From Nakamurella sp. PAMC28650 (GTDB taxonomy: Bacteria > Actinomycetota > Actinomycetes > Mycobacteriales > Nakamurellaceae), in NCBI RefSeq assembly GCF_014303395.1, contig NZ_CP060298.1, positions 1,302,001 through 1,366,000 on the forward strand: a DNA stretch of 64,000 bases, written 5' to 3'. The notes beneath the pieces were generated by a model, which was given only the letters and a program-made list of their open reading frames with translations, made no database searches and had not been told where the DNA came from. The translations under genes were made by a program, and so were the position numbers. Positions 1 through 8,191 of the stretch are shown piece after piece (position 1 is the stretch's first letter; the number at the start of each line of letters is the position of its first letter).

Positions 1-2
1 CC

Positions 3-1115
3 GGTCCCGGCAGCACCTCCGGCCCAGCGTCTTCCACCTCCCCGGCAGAATCTTCGACCTCCCCGGCACCATCGATCGCGGCCACGCGCGGAGCTTGGGT
101 AGCCGCCGCTGCACCGGAGCCGGCACCGGCCGTCTTGCGCGCCGGGTCCCAGAGCCGTGGGCGGCACCGGGCCAAGAAGCCCACCCGGCCCCGGCTCCCC
201 GGACGCCCCGCGGTGCAGCGTCGATCGGGTCAGCGTCGATCCGGTTACCGGCGGTGGGTCACCGGCTTCTCGGTGCTCGCCATCACCCTCGGCGCCTTCA
301 TCCCGTCCACCCAGAGTGCCTTCGCCGCGAAGATCACGAACTCCGTCGACACCGCCGCTTCCGCAACCTATTTCACCTGCGCGTCGGCGGCGACGGCCAC
401 CTCGGCCAACGGCGGCTACTTCGCCTATCCACTGAACGAGACGACCTTCACCACCGCCGCAGACGCCTCCGGCAACACGACCCTGCGACCGGGGACCTAC
501 ACCGGCACCGCGACGGGCAGTTTCACCTCCTCCGCGTCGGCGCCGTGCCCGCGAGACCTGCCCAGCCGCGCGGTCACCGTGGCCGGCGGCGTTGCCGGCC
601 TGGGAAACGCCTACGTGGCCGGCAGCGGAACCGCGGCGTCGGACCCGGAGGTGTTCACCATCGAGATCTGGTTCAGGACCAACACCGCCGGTGGTCGGCT
701 GATCGGCTTCGGCAGCGCCCAGACCGGCCTGTCGACCTCCTACGACCGGCAGATCTACATGTCCGGCAACGGTCAGCTGAACTTCGGTGTGTATCCCAAT
801 GCCGTCAAGGTGGTGACCAGTCCCGTCGTCAGCACGGCGAACTATGCGGACAACGCCTGGCACCAGGTGGTGGCGACCCTCTCGTCCGCCGGCATGGCCC
901 TGTACGTGGACGGATCCCTGGTCGCGAGCGACACCACGACGAAGGGTGCGCAGGTCGGCAGCGGCTTCTGGCGGGTCGGCTGGGACAACCTCAACACCTG
1001 GCCGAACGCGACGACCAACTACAACTTCAACGGCACCCTCGCGTGGGCCTCGGTCTACGCCACCGCCTTCACGCTCGCCCAGGTCCAGTCGCACTACCGC
1101 GCCGGCATCCTGTGA
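3..1115 (+). CDS. Secreted or anchored LamG-like (concanavalin-fold) protein, probably 5'-partial
   Basis: The C-terminal ~170 residues look like a LamG/laminin-G-like jellyroll: a strand-rich stretch with EIWFRTN, the segment AWHQVVATLSSAGMALYVDG and a terminal FTLAQVQSHYRAGIL are typical of LamG_3 domains. A basic Arg-rich stretch is followed by a hydrophobic segment (GFSVLAITLGAFI) ending near AFAAK, which could be a signal peptide or signal anchor. The reading frame is open to the left edge: upstream of a TTG at 135 the translation is Ser/Thr/Pro rich and has no stop, so the true start may lie outside the window. If it starts at 135 the protein is 326 residues. Such proteins bind carbohydrate or surface ligands; no catalytic motif was seen. 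The next gene is convergent, 6 bp away. Confidence 0.6.
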   Translation, partial: GPGSTSGPASSTSPAESSTSPAPSIAATRGAWVAAAAPEPAPAVLRAGSQSRGRHRAKKPTRPRLPGRPAVQRRSGQRRSGYRRWVTGFSVLAITLGAFIPSTQSAFAAKITNSVDTAASATYFTCASAATATSANGGYFAYPLNETTFTTAADASGNTTLRPGTYTGTATGSFTSSASAPCPRDLPSRAVTVAGGVAGLGNAYVAGSGTAASDPEVFTIEIWFRTNTAGGRLIGFGSAQTGLSTSYDRQIYMSGNGQLNFGVYPNAVKVVTSPVVSTANYADNAWHQVVATLSSAGMALYVDGSLVASDTTTKGAQVGSGFWRVGWDNLNTWPNATTNYNFNGTLAWASVYATAFTLAQVQSHYRAGIL

Positions 1116-1121
1116 GCCAAC

Positions 1122-1940
1122 TCAGCTGCGGTAGTGCGTCAGGACGGCGGTCGAGAGACGGGGCCACACCTTCGCGGCCCACGGCCCGAAGGCGGTGTCG
1201 CACAGGCTGACACAGGCCAGGCCGGCGTCCGGATCGACCCAGAGGAAGCTACCGGACTGACCGAAGTGGCCGAAGGTCGCCGGACTGTTGTGCGGGCTGG
1301 TCCAGTGCGGGCTCTTGTGTCCGCGGATCTCACATCCGAGGCCCCAGTCGCAGGGCGTCTGACGGCCGAACCCCGGCACGATGCCGACCAGGCCTGGAAA
1401 TACGAGAGTGCTGGCCTGGCCGATGATCTCCGGACCGATGACGGTCGGCGTCAGGAACTCCGCCGCCAGGTCGATGAGATCATCCAGCGGCCCGACCCCG
1501 GCGCTGGCCGGCGACCCGGCCACCACGGTCCGGTGCAGACCCAGCGGTCCCAGTACCCGGCCGGCCAGCTCGTCGGCGAACGGCCCGCCGGCCTGGACGG
1601 CGAGATGTGCAGCGACGACCTCGAACCCGTAGTTCGAGTAGAGCCGCCGGGTGCCCGGCGGGGCGACCGGCTCACCCGCCTCGGTCCGCAGGCCGGCTGC
1701 GTGCGACAGCAGATGGGCCACCGTCGCGCCGGGTGGTCCGGCCGGCTCCGTCAACTCGATGGTGCCGTCCGCGCAGGCGTCCAGCACGGTGAGCGCCGTC
1801 AGCAGCTTGGTGACGGACTTCCACTCGAAAAGCTCTGACCCGCCGCCGGTCTCGAACTGGTCGAGCACCCCGTCGGGTCCGATCACCGCAACGGCGGCAC
1901 GCCCGACCGGCCAGTCGGCGATTTCGGCCTGCAGATCCAT
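1122..1940 (-). CDS. Serine beta-lactamase-like hydrolase (class C / esterase EstB type)
   Basis: This 272-residue protein carries the signature of penicillin-recognising serine hydrolases. It has an SxxK motif (SVTK, S42 nucleophile and K45), a YxN motif (YSN, 101-103) and an HxG motif (HFG, 225-227) in place of KTG, as in class C beta-lactamase-like esterases and D-aminopeptidases. There is no signal peptide and the protein is short for the family (commonly 350-400), so it is probably cytoplasmic and more likely an esterase or peptidase than a resistance enzyme. The start ATG lies 34 bp from a 42-bp palindrome that separates it from the upstream acyltransferase-domain gene. The substrate cannot be read from the sequence. 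Confidence 0.8.
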   Translation of the reverse strand: MDLQAEIADWPVGRAAVAVIGPDGVLDQFETGGGSELFEWKSVTKLLTALTVLDACADGTIELTEPAGPPGATVAHLLSHAAGLRTEAGEPVAPPGTRRLYSNYGFEVVAAHLAVQAGGPFADELAGRVLGPLGLHRTVVAGSPASAGVGPLDDLIDLAAEFLTPTVIGPEIIGQASTLVFPGLVGIVPGFGRQTPCDWGLGCEIRGHKSPHWTSPHNSPATFGHFGQSGSFLWVDPDAGLACVSLCDTAFGPWAAKVWPRLSTAVLTHYRS

Positions 1941-1973
1941 GTATGTCCTTCTCGAGTCCGCCAGAACCTCGGA

Positions 1974-2015
1974 CGTCCTGCAAAGTGATGGCTATCGCCA
2001 TCACTTTGCAGGACG
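1974..2015. promoter_or_regulatory. Perfect inverted repeat, 19-bp arms, 4-base loop
   Basis: Arms at 1974-1992 and 1997-2015 are exact reverse complements around the loop TATC. It abuts the stop codon of the upstream minus-strand gene (2016) and lies just 5' of the serine hydrolase gene. There is no T-run on either side, so it could be a terminator hairpin without a U-tract or a dyad operator; the sequence does not decide. Confidence 0.7.
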
Positions 2016-2909
2016 CTACCGCCCTGGACGCGCCGCCGACGAGCGGAGCGCGCGCCAGCCGTAGCAGGCCTGCCAGACCCCGCCGGCGGCGATGCGGTCG
2101 AGCACCAGGCGTTGCAGGCTGGTGTCGCGGGGCAATCGATCCAGGTCGACCTGCCCGCGGATGCGGAAGACGAAGTAGAGGGCGTCGCCCTGACGTGGTT
2201 CGTCCGGCCCGTACCGCTCGAACGACTGCTGGAACAGTGCCATGTTGCTGCCCGGCAGGTGTTGCGACAGGTAGGGATCGAGCAGCCAGGAGTAGCAGAC
2301 CGTCAGGTCGACCGGTTGGCCGGGGAAGTGTTCCGGGAAGAACGCTGCTGCCTGCCGGAAGGCGTCGTCGACCGATGGCGGCAGCAGTGATCCGATGGGC
2401 GGGATGTGGACGTCGAGCACCCAGTCGCCGGTGTCGGCGCCCGCCGGTCGAGGCTCGTCGGCCGTCAGCGGTCGGAGCAGGAAGTGCAGCCGGCCCAACT
2501 GGAACAGTCCGCCACCGCAGTGGAACGTCAGCCAGCTCCAGGTCTCCAGTCCGAACACCCCGTAGGTGGTCCGGTGCAGCCGGAACTGACGCCCGAAGTC
2601 GGCCAGCGTCGCCGCGGTGATGGCGGGATCGACGGATCGACCGGCGTGCCAGGCGGCCAGCTCCGGTGCGAACAACAGCAGCGCGCAGATCCAGACCTCC
2701 TGTGCCGGTTGGCCTTGCGGCGGTGACACCGGGAAGGTGCCGAGGCGTTGACGCAGCACTCCCAGGGCGGCGCGCACCTCGGGGGAATGCGCGGCGGCCA
2801 TCAGCATCTCCGCCTGCAGCCGGTCGGCCGGATCGAGATCCAGCAGGGCGGCGAGGTCGTCGGAGATGGCCGGCGCGACCGGCACGGGAGAGGGGGCGGA
2901 GTCGGTCAT
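2016..2909 (-). CDS. Acyltransferase-domain protein (NAT_N / GNAT_C-like)
   Basis: The 297-residue protein resembles the actinobacterial family annotated as acyltransferase domain-containing protein: an N-terminal helical part followed by a GNAT-like C-terminal half. Recognisable segments are the WSWLTFHCGGGLFQLGRLHF region (near 123-142), DVHIPPIG and the C-terminal CYSWLLDPYL. Family members are predicted acyl-CoA-dependent N-acyltransferases with unknown substrate. There is no signal peptide or membrane segment. It sits alone between the diguanylate cyclase gene (63 bp upstream) and the palindrome before the serine hydrolase gene; the three genes run the same way and might be co-transcribed. 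Assignment is from memory of the family's conserved motifs. Confidence 0.6.
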   Translation of the reverse strand: MTDSAPSPVPVAPAISDDLAALLDLDPADRLQAEMLMAAAHSPEVRAALGVLRQRLGTFPVSPPQGQPAQEVWICALLLFAPELAAWHAGRSVDPAITAATLADFGRQFRLHRTTYGVFGLETWSWLTFHCGGGLFQLGRLHFLLRPLTADEPRPAGADTGDWVLDVHIPPIGSLLPPSVDDAFRQAAAFFPEHFPGQPVDLTVCYSWLLDPYLSQHLPGSNMALFQQSFERYGPDEPRQGDALYFVFRIRGQVDLDRLPRDTSLQRLVLDRIAAGGVWQACYGWRALRSSAARPGR

Positions 2910-2972
2910 GACGATGATTCTGCCCCGCGCACGCCCGCATCTCTTCTGCCCCGCACAGTCCGGTGCAGGGAC

Positions 2973-4250
2973 TCAGGAGTCGGAGGTGGGGCTCGTTCGC
3001 TGGGAAGGGACGAAGGTCTGCCCGCGGCCGGTGTGCTCGCCGGACGTCAGTGAGGTCCAGTCGATCGCCTCCGGCCGCTCGGCCGACCGGATCTGGTTGC
3101 GGCCGCCGATCTTGCCGCCGGCCAACGCTGCGTCCGCGCGCCGCAACAGCAGCGTGTGGCCGTAGCCGAGCACCTCGCTGCTGGCCACACCGATGGTGCA
3201 GGTGACCGGTCCGGCCGTCGTCCGGTGCCCTTCGAGACTGATGATCTCGTGACTGGTCCCGGCGATGCGCCGGCGGATCCGCTCGGCCAGCACCATCGCC
3301 TCGGCCCGGCTGAGTCCGATCGTGGTCACGACGAACTCCTCGCCGCCAAAGCGGCCGACCAGGTCGTCGGGACCCAGTTCCGCCAGGATGTCGGCGGCCA
3401 CCGCGGCCAGGATCACGTCGCCCGCCAGGTGGCCGTAGGTGTCGTTGACGGCCTTGAAGTGATCGATGTCGATGATCAGCAGGGCCGCCGGCCGCCGGCG
3501 GATCGCACTGTCGTTCAGCGCATGACGGGAGAGCTCCTCCCATCGGCCGGCGTTGGGCAGTCCGGTCTTGGCGTCGGTACGGGCCTGGCTGGTGAGCTCG
3601 GGCCAGCGCAGCGCGAACACCGCCAGCACCATCGGGGCGACGCCGGCCAGCCCGGCGAGCGGGTGTCCGGACATGGCCACGGTGATCAGACAGCCGGTCA
3701 GCGCCGCGCAGGTCTCGATCGCGGCCCAGTGGAAGTCCGCGAAGCTGGTCCGCGCCGGCTCGGGCTGGACCAGGCGGGTCCCCACCACCGCGACGACTGC
3801 GGTGACGGCCAGGACCAGGGGCATCCCGAGCAGCACCGCGGCCCGGGGGGTGTTCGTCGTCAGGACGGCCAGGTAGATGAGCCCGCAGCCGACCAGATTG
3901 TTCGTCGCGACCAGCAATCGCAGGCGCATGGGTAGGCCGGTCGCGGACAGCGTCACGGCGAGCGACAGCCCGATCAGAATCGAGAAGACCTGTGGCGGGG
4001 CCAGCAGAACGGCCGGAACCAGCCAGACGGTGTGCACATTCCAGGGTTGGGCGGCCGTCCGGACGGGGGTCCCGGACTGGTGTCCGGCGACGATGCCGGC
4101 CACGGCCACGGCGCTCAGCACCGCGAGCACCCGCCACCGGTCGGCGATCCCGGGGGTTGCGCAGAGCGCGACGGCGAGAGCGATCGGGAGCGCGGCGACG
4201 AGGTAGGGCAGGACGATGCGCCTGGCGGCGGAAGCCGAACCTGGCCGCAC
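2973..4250 (-). CDS. Membrane-bound GGDEF diguanylate cyclase
   Basis: This protein of 425 residues would make cyclic di-GMP from two GTP. About 10 hydrophobic segments fill residues 10-215, followed by a GGDEF domain (about 220-400). The active site reads GGEEF at 302-306, preceded by DIDHFKAVNDTYGH, the canonical metal- and substrate-binding stretch. The inhibitory I-site RxxD normally found just upstream is GPDD here, so its Arg is missing and product inhibition may be weak. The N-terminal multi-span domain has no named sensor motif that I recognise. No EAL domain is attached. The 247 bp upstream separate it from the MFS gene and should hold its promoter. Confidence 0.9.
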   Translation of the reverse strand: MRPGSASAARRIVLPYLVAALPIALAVALCATPGIADRWRVLAVLSAVAVAGIVAGHQSGTPVRTAAQPWNVHTVWLVPAVLLAPPQVFSILIGLSLAVTLSATGLPMRLRLLVATNNLVGCGLIYLAVLTTNTPRAAVLLGMPLVLAVTAVVAVVGTRLVQPEPARTSFADFHWAAIETCAALTGCLITVAMSGHPLAGLAGVAPMVLAVFALRWPELTSQARTDAKTGLPNAGRWEELSRHALNDSAIRRRPAALLIIDIDHFKAVNDTYGHLAGDVILAAVAADILAELGPDDLVGRFGGEEFVVTTIGLSRAEAMVLAERIRRRIAGTSHEIISLEGHRTTAGPVTCTIGVASSEVLGYGHTLLLRRADAALAGGKIGGRNQIRSAERPEAIDWTSLTSGEHTGRGQTFVPSQRTSPTSDS

Positions 4251-4497
4251 GATGACCTGCTCTCGCTGATGCCGACGATCGCGGATGGAGTGATATCAGT
4301 GTGGCCAGAATTGACTCTCCGCAGCAATCGAATGGGAGGTAGCCAACCATTTCGGGGACAGCTGTTCATCACTTCGGGTGAAATGGGCGCAGTGGAACCG
4401 TATTCCCATCACCAGACGTGATCACTCCGCGGTGGGCGGGTGCAACCGCGTGACGGCGCCGCTGCCGTCGTTGGGCCGTTTGCGGTACCTGAACGCA

Positions 4498-6150
4498 TCA
4501 GGAGGCAGTCGACGGTGGGGAGGATGACGGCGCGAGCGGTCCGGTCGGCCGCCGGGTGGGCAGTCGGCGGGCCAGCAACCAGGCTCCGGCGATCGGGAGG
4601 GCCGCGGCCAGCGCGGCGATCCGCACCCCGAGGGCCAGCGAGGACTCCGTCGCCTGACGGACCCCGGCCACGCTGCCAGGGGGGAGGGACGCCAGCAGTC
4701 TCGCCGAATCGGCCGGGCTGGCCGCGATCGTCGAGGCCAACATGCTGCGAGCCGCGGCCGGGAGCTCCGGCACCGTGGTCGCGAGGTGCCCGGCGAGGGT
4801 GGCGCCGAGCACGCCGGACAGGATCGCCGTCAGGGCAGCGACGCCGACGGCGGAGCCCAGCTGCCGCGCGGTGCTGGACAGGCCACTGGCCTGCCCGGTG
4901 CGCCCGAACGGGATCTCCAGCAGGGTCGCGCCGGTGAGCTGGCTGATCGCGAACCCCACCCCGGTGCCGTAGACGAGCAGGGGCAGGGCCATCCAGAGCA
5001 CCGACGCACCCGGGGAGAGGGCGATGCTCAGCAGCAACAGGCCGAGCACCTCGAGCCCGAGTCCCAGCAGGACCCAGGTGCGTGCCGGCACCCCCTTGCG
5101 GCCGGCCGTCAGGGGCGCGGAGATGAACGAACCGAGCGCGGTCGGCAGCACCACCAGCTGAGCGTGCAGGGGCGAGAGTCCCCGGCCGACCTGCAGGTAC
5201 AGCGGCAGCAGGAACAGGATGCCGAACTCACCCAGCGCCACCACCATGATGGCCAGGCTGCCGCTGGCGAACGAGGGAATCCCGAACAGCGACAGGTCGA
5301 CCAGGGTGGACCGCCCTGCCTGTCCGCGGCGGCGTTCGACCTGCACGAAGACGGCCAGCAGCAGCACACCCAGCACCAGCGTGGTGAACCCGAGGCTGAT
5401 CGGCGCCGCACTGCTCCACGTCAGGAAACCGACCGAGATCTGCTGGACGGGGGCGAACCAGCCGCCGCGCGGGGCCTCGACCAGCCCGAAGATCAGACCG
5501 GCCAGCCCCAGCAGCAGGAGCAGCTGCCCGAGGGGATCGGCGCCCTGTCCGGAGGGTCGGCCCCCTCCCGAGGGTTGGCCCGGGATGGACGGGATGGTCC
5601 GGAGCACGCCCGCGATGACGATCGCACCCAGCGGCAGGTTGATGAGGAATGCCGCCTGCCAACCGAAGTCGTCGACCAGAGCGGAACCGAGCAGGGGGCC
5701 GAGCGCGGCCGCACTGCCGATCGTCGCGCCGTAGACGGCGAAGGCCGTCATCAGCGCCGGTCCTCGGTAGAGGGACTGGAGCATGCCCTGGACGGTGGGC
5801 AGCAACGCGGCCGCGGCCGCCCCCTGGGCCAGCCGGCCGATGATCAGGACGCTTCCGTTCGGGGCGAGGGCGCAGACCAGACTGGTGGCGGCGAACGCGA
5901 CGACGCCGATCAGCAGCATCCGGCGCTGGCCGAGCCGGTCGGCGACGCGGCCGAAGCTGATCAGCAACGACGCGAGGGTCAGCCCGTACCCGGACACCAC
6001 CCACTCGCCGGCCGACAGCGACAGGCCGATGTCCGCGCTGATCGACGGGAGGGCGACGTTGACGATCGTCGCGTCGATGATCGCCAGGGCGGTCGCCATG
6101 CCGAGGAACACCAGCGCAAAACGCGAGGTGGGTTTGTCGATGGTCGTCAT
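4498..6150 (-). CDS. MFS drug:H+ antiporter, DHA2 family (14 TM)
   Basis: This 550-residue polytopic protein has the features of DHA2 efflux pumps (EmrB/QacA type): the first segment FLGMATALAIIDATIVNVAL with the conserved D-x-T-I-V-N-V-A-L pattern, motif A-like FGRVADRLGQRR near 66-77, motif C-like GPLLGS near 155, and enough hydrophobic spans for 14 helices. It should export hydrophobic or cationic compounds using the proton gradient. The gene is divergently transcribed from a MarR-type regulator over a 62-bp gap holding a dyad, the classic arrangement of a drug-responsive repressor and its pump. The C-terminal tail is Pro/Ser-rich. The specific substrate is unknown. Confidence 0.9.
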   Translation of the reverse strand: MTTIDKPTSRFALVFLGMATALAIIDATIVNVALPSISADIGLSLSAGEWVVSGYGLTLASLLISFGRVADRLGQRRMLLIGVVAFAATSLVCALAPNGSVLIIGRLAQGAAAAALLPTVQGMLQSLYRGPALMTAFAVYGATIGSAAALGPLLGSALVDDFGWQAAFLINLPLGAIVIAGVLRTIPSIPGQPSGGGRPSGQGADPLGQLLLLLGLAGLIFGLVEAPRGGWFAPVQQISVGFLTWSSAAPISLGFTTLVLGVLLLAVFVQVERRRGQAGRSTLVDLSLFGIPSFASGSLAIMVVALGEFGILFLLPLYLQVGRGLSPLHAQLVVLPTALGSFISAPLTAGRKGVPARTWVLLGLGLEVLGLLLLSIALSPGASVLWMALPLLVYGTGVGFAISQLTGATLLEIPFGRTGQASGLSSTARQLGSAVGVAALTAILSGVLGATLAGHLATTVPELPAAARSMLASTIAASPADSARLLASLPPGSVAGVRQATESSLALGVRIAALAAALPIAGAWLLARRLPTRRPTGPLAPSSSPPSTAS

Positions 6151-6175
6151 CTGCGCTCCTTAGTTTCACTGGTGA

Positions 6176-6188
6176 CTAGATAATCTAG
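6176..6188. promoter_or_regulatory. Candidate MarR operator dyad
   Basis: CTAGATAATCTAG is a perfect 13-base dyad in the 62-bp gap between the divergent MFS and marR-type genes. Position and form fit a shared operator that represses both promoters. This is inference from context. Confidence 0.6.
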
Positions 6189-6212
6189 CGACACGACCGA
6201 TAGCATTGCACC

Positions 6213-6683
6213 GTGTCCACACCTGCGCAACCCTCCCGCTGGGGTTCTGAGCCGGCCTGGGCACTGAGGCAGGTCCAGCAGGCCTCGGCCGAGGCGAATC
6301 AGGAGTTGGCCCGCCGCCTCGGGGTGGGGCTCACCGACGTGGCGGCGCTGGGGCATCTGGTGGCCGCCGACCCACCACTCGGGCCCGTCGAGTTGGGGAA
6401 CCGGCTCGGCATCCGCAGTGCGAGTGCGACGACGCTGGTCGATCGTCTGGAGGAATCCGGGCATGTGCGGCGGTCCGCCCACCCGCAGGACCGGCGCCGG
6501 GTCGCGCTGGTCGTCAGCGAGGAATCAGTCCAGCGGACGCGCGAGGCCCTGGCCCCCCTGCTGGCCGATATCGACGCTGCCGCAGCACGTCTGACGCCGG
6601 CGGAGGCCGCTGCAGTCAGTCGCTTCCTGCTCGAGGCCGCTGGTGCGATGCATCGGTACGCCCGAGGGGATCCGCGGGCCTGA
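6213..6683 (+). CDS. MarR-family transcriptional regulator
   Basis: The 156-residue protein has the winged-helix layout of MarR: an N-terminal dimerisation helix, a recognition helix region ASATTLVDRLEESGHVRR and a wing with the family hallmark DRRRVALVVSE (D-x-R-R pattern). It is predicted to repress the divergent DHA2 efflux gene and itself by binding the dyad at 6176-6188, with release by a ligand that the pump exports. The ligand is not deducible. The start is GTG. The downstream gene is convergent, with only 14 bp between stops. Confidence 0.9.
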   Translation: MSTPAQPSRWGSEPAWALRQVQQASAEANQELARRLGVGLTDVAALGHLVAADPPLGPVELGNRLGIRSASATTLVDRLEESGHVRRSAHPQDRRRVALVVSEESVQRTREALAPLLADIDAAAARLTPAEAAAVSRFLLEAAGAMHRYARGDPRA

Positions 6684-6697
6684 TCACGTCCCGCGCG

Positions 6698-7960
6698 TCA
6701 GGTCCCGTGCCTGAAGGCGGCGCTCACCGCGTTGGCCGCGCGTCGTCCGGACACGAGAGCGCCCTGGATGGAAGCGGTGTCGCGGTGGTCGCCGGCGACG
6801 AACAGACCATTGCCCAGTGCCAACGGCTGCCGGTGCACCAGCGGCGGCCGTTGGTGGGGCAGCGCCTCGGTGATGTCGTGTCGCACCAGCAACTCCCAGT
6901 CGCCCGTGGCGACCCCGTAGATCCGGTGCAGATGTTCGCGGACGTGCTTCTCGTCGACGTCGTTCGGCCACAGGATGGTGGCCTGCACCAGATGTCGGCC
7001 CTCGGGGGCATAGCTGGGTGCGGCGTGGGACATGACGGCCGTGTTGACGACCGGCCCGGCTCCGGGACCTCGGCCGTCCACCAGCAGCAGGTTGAGCTCG
7101 GTCGGTGCCGTACGGACCGAGAACCAGTACGTCGTCAAGCCTTTCATCCTCGGTGAGACGATCGGAAGGAGTCCGGAGGCCGCCGACGGGTCGGTCGCGA
7201 TCACCACCGCACGTGCGCTGGTCTCACCCTGGTCCGTGCGCACCACGGGTCCCTGCACGCCCTCGCGGAGCCCGATGGCGCGGACCCCGAGACGGGGTGG
7301 CGCCTGCAGGCCGGCGGCCAGCTGTTCCGGCAGGGCCGTCATGCCACCGGCCGGTACGCCGGGGCTTCCGAGCAGGAAGCTCCGCAGGAGCAGCCGGGTG
7401 AAGTTGGCGGAGGTCACCCCGGTGGAATCGGCCAGCACGCCCGTCAGGAAGGGATCGAGGATCTCGCGCCGCAGCCGGCCGGTGACCATGGCCGCGTCCA
7501 GCGACTCGGCCAGCGTGGTGTCGTCCGCTTCGACCAGCCGCCGCACGCTGCCCAGTGCCGGGGCTGCCCAGCGGGCCAGCCGCGCCAACTCCAGCGGGTT
7601 CAGATACCCGCTGGAAAGCGTCCTGCCCAGGAACCGGGGCGCGCGGAGCGGGTCCGCAACCACCCGGAGACCGTCCGGCCCGGACACGGCGACCCCCGCG
7701 TCGAAGGTGCGCAGGTCCAGGGCCTTCAGGTCGACATATCGCCTGACGGCCGGGTAGGCCGGGTTCAGCAGCTGGAATCCTCGATCGCACCGGTGGCCGT
7801 CGATCACATCGGTGCGGACCCGGCCGCCGACGGCGTCGGACGCCTCGATCAGATCGACCCCGAAACCGCGGCTCTCCAGCGTGCTCGCGCACAGCAGACC
7901 CGCCAGGCCGGCACCGATGACGACGACGTCACTCCTGCTCCCCGCACCATTTTCCGGCAT
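6698..7960 (-). CDS. FAD-dependent oxidoreductase, flavin amine oxidase / protoporphyrinogen-oxidase-like
   Basis: About 420 residues. The N-terminus carries a Rossmann dinucleotide fold (VVVIGAGLAGLLCASTLESR) followed by an acidic residue (LIEASDAVGGRVRTD), the GG-doublet signature of flavin amine oxidases, phytoene desaturases and HemG/HemY-like enzymes. A C-terminal FAD contact is GLFVAGDHRDTASIQGALVSGRRAA. The start was set at 7960 because the Rossmann strand begins 10 residues later; the frame is open further upstream but would run into the divergent gene at 8192. Substrate unknown: amine, carotenoid-like or porphyrinogen oxidation are all possible. Convergent with the MarR gene. Confidence 0.8.
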   Translation of the reverse strand: MPENGAGSRSDVVVIGAGLAGLLCASTLESRGFGVDLIEASDAVGGRVRTDVIDGHRCDRGFQLLNPAYPAVRRYVDLKALDLRTFDAGVAVSGPDGLRVVADPLRAPRFLGRTLSSGYLNPLELARLARWAAPALGSVRRLVEADDTTLAESLDAAMVTGRLRREILDPFLTGVLADSTGVTSANFTRLLLRSFLLGSPGVPAGGMTALPEQLAAGLQAPPRLGVRAIGLREGVQGPVVRTDQGETSARAVVIATDPSAASGLLPIVSPRMKGLTTYWFSVRTAPTELNLLLVDGRGPGAGPVVNTAVMSHAAPSYAPEGRHLVQATILWPNDVDEKHVREHLHRIYGVATGDWELLVRHDITEALPHQRPPLVHRQPLALGNGLFVAGDHRDTASIQGALVSGRRAANAVSAAFRHGT

Positions 7961-8191
7961 GCCCACATGGTGGCATGCAGCCCTTCCGGTGGTGGTTTTG
8001 TGCCGTTCCCGGTGCCGGCCGCCGGTTTCTGCAGAACCACCCATCTGCGAGCACAGGGGTCTCCAGCTGGGAAAACAGACCATACCAACCTGGGTTGGCC
8101 CGCCGGTCGACCCGGATCTGACCGAGATCACGCATGCACCCCGGCAGAATGAGCCCTGACGATCAGGGGCCAGGGCAGGAGGTATCGCGGA

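Noticed and set aside
1122-1940. Antibiotic-resistance beta-lactamase
   Set aside because: SxxK and YxN are present, but the protein lacks a signal peptide and the KTG box is HFG; such proteins are usually esterases or peptidases.
1672-4350. An 892-residue open frame on the minus strand overlapping the hydrolase, acyltransferase-domain and GGDEF genes
   Set aside because: Composition is Arg/Gly/Pro-rich with no recognised domain; it is an out-of-frame shadow in high-GC DNA and conflicts with three well-supported genes.
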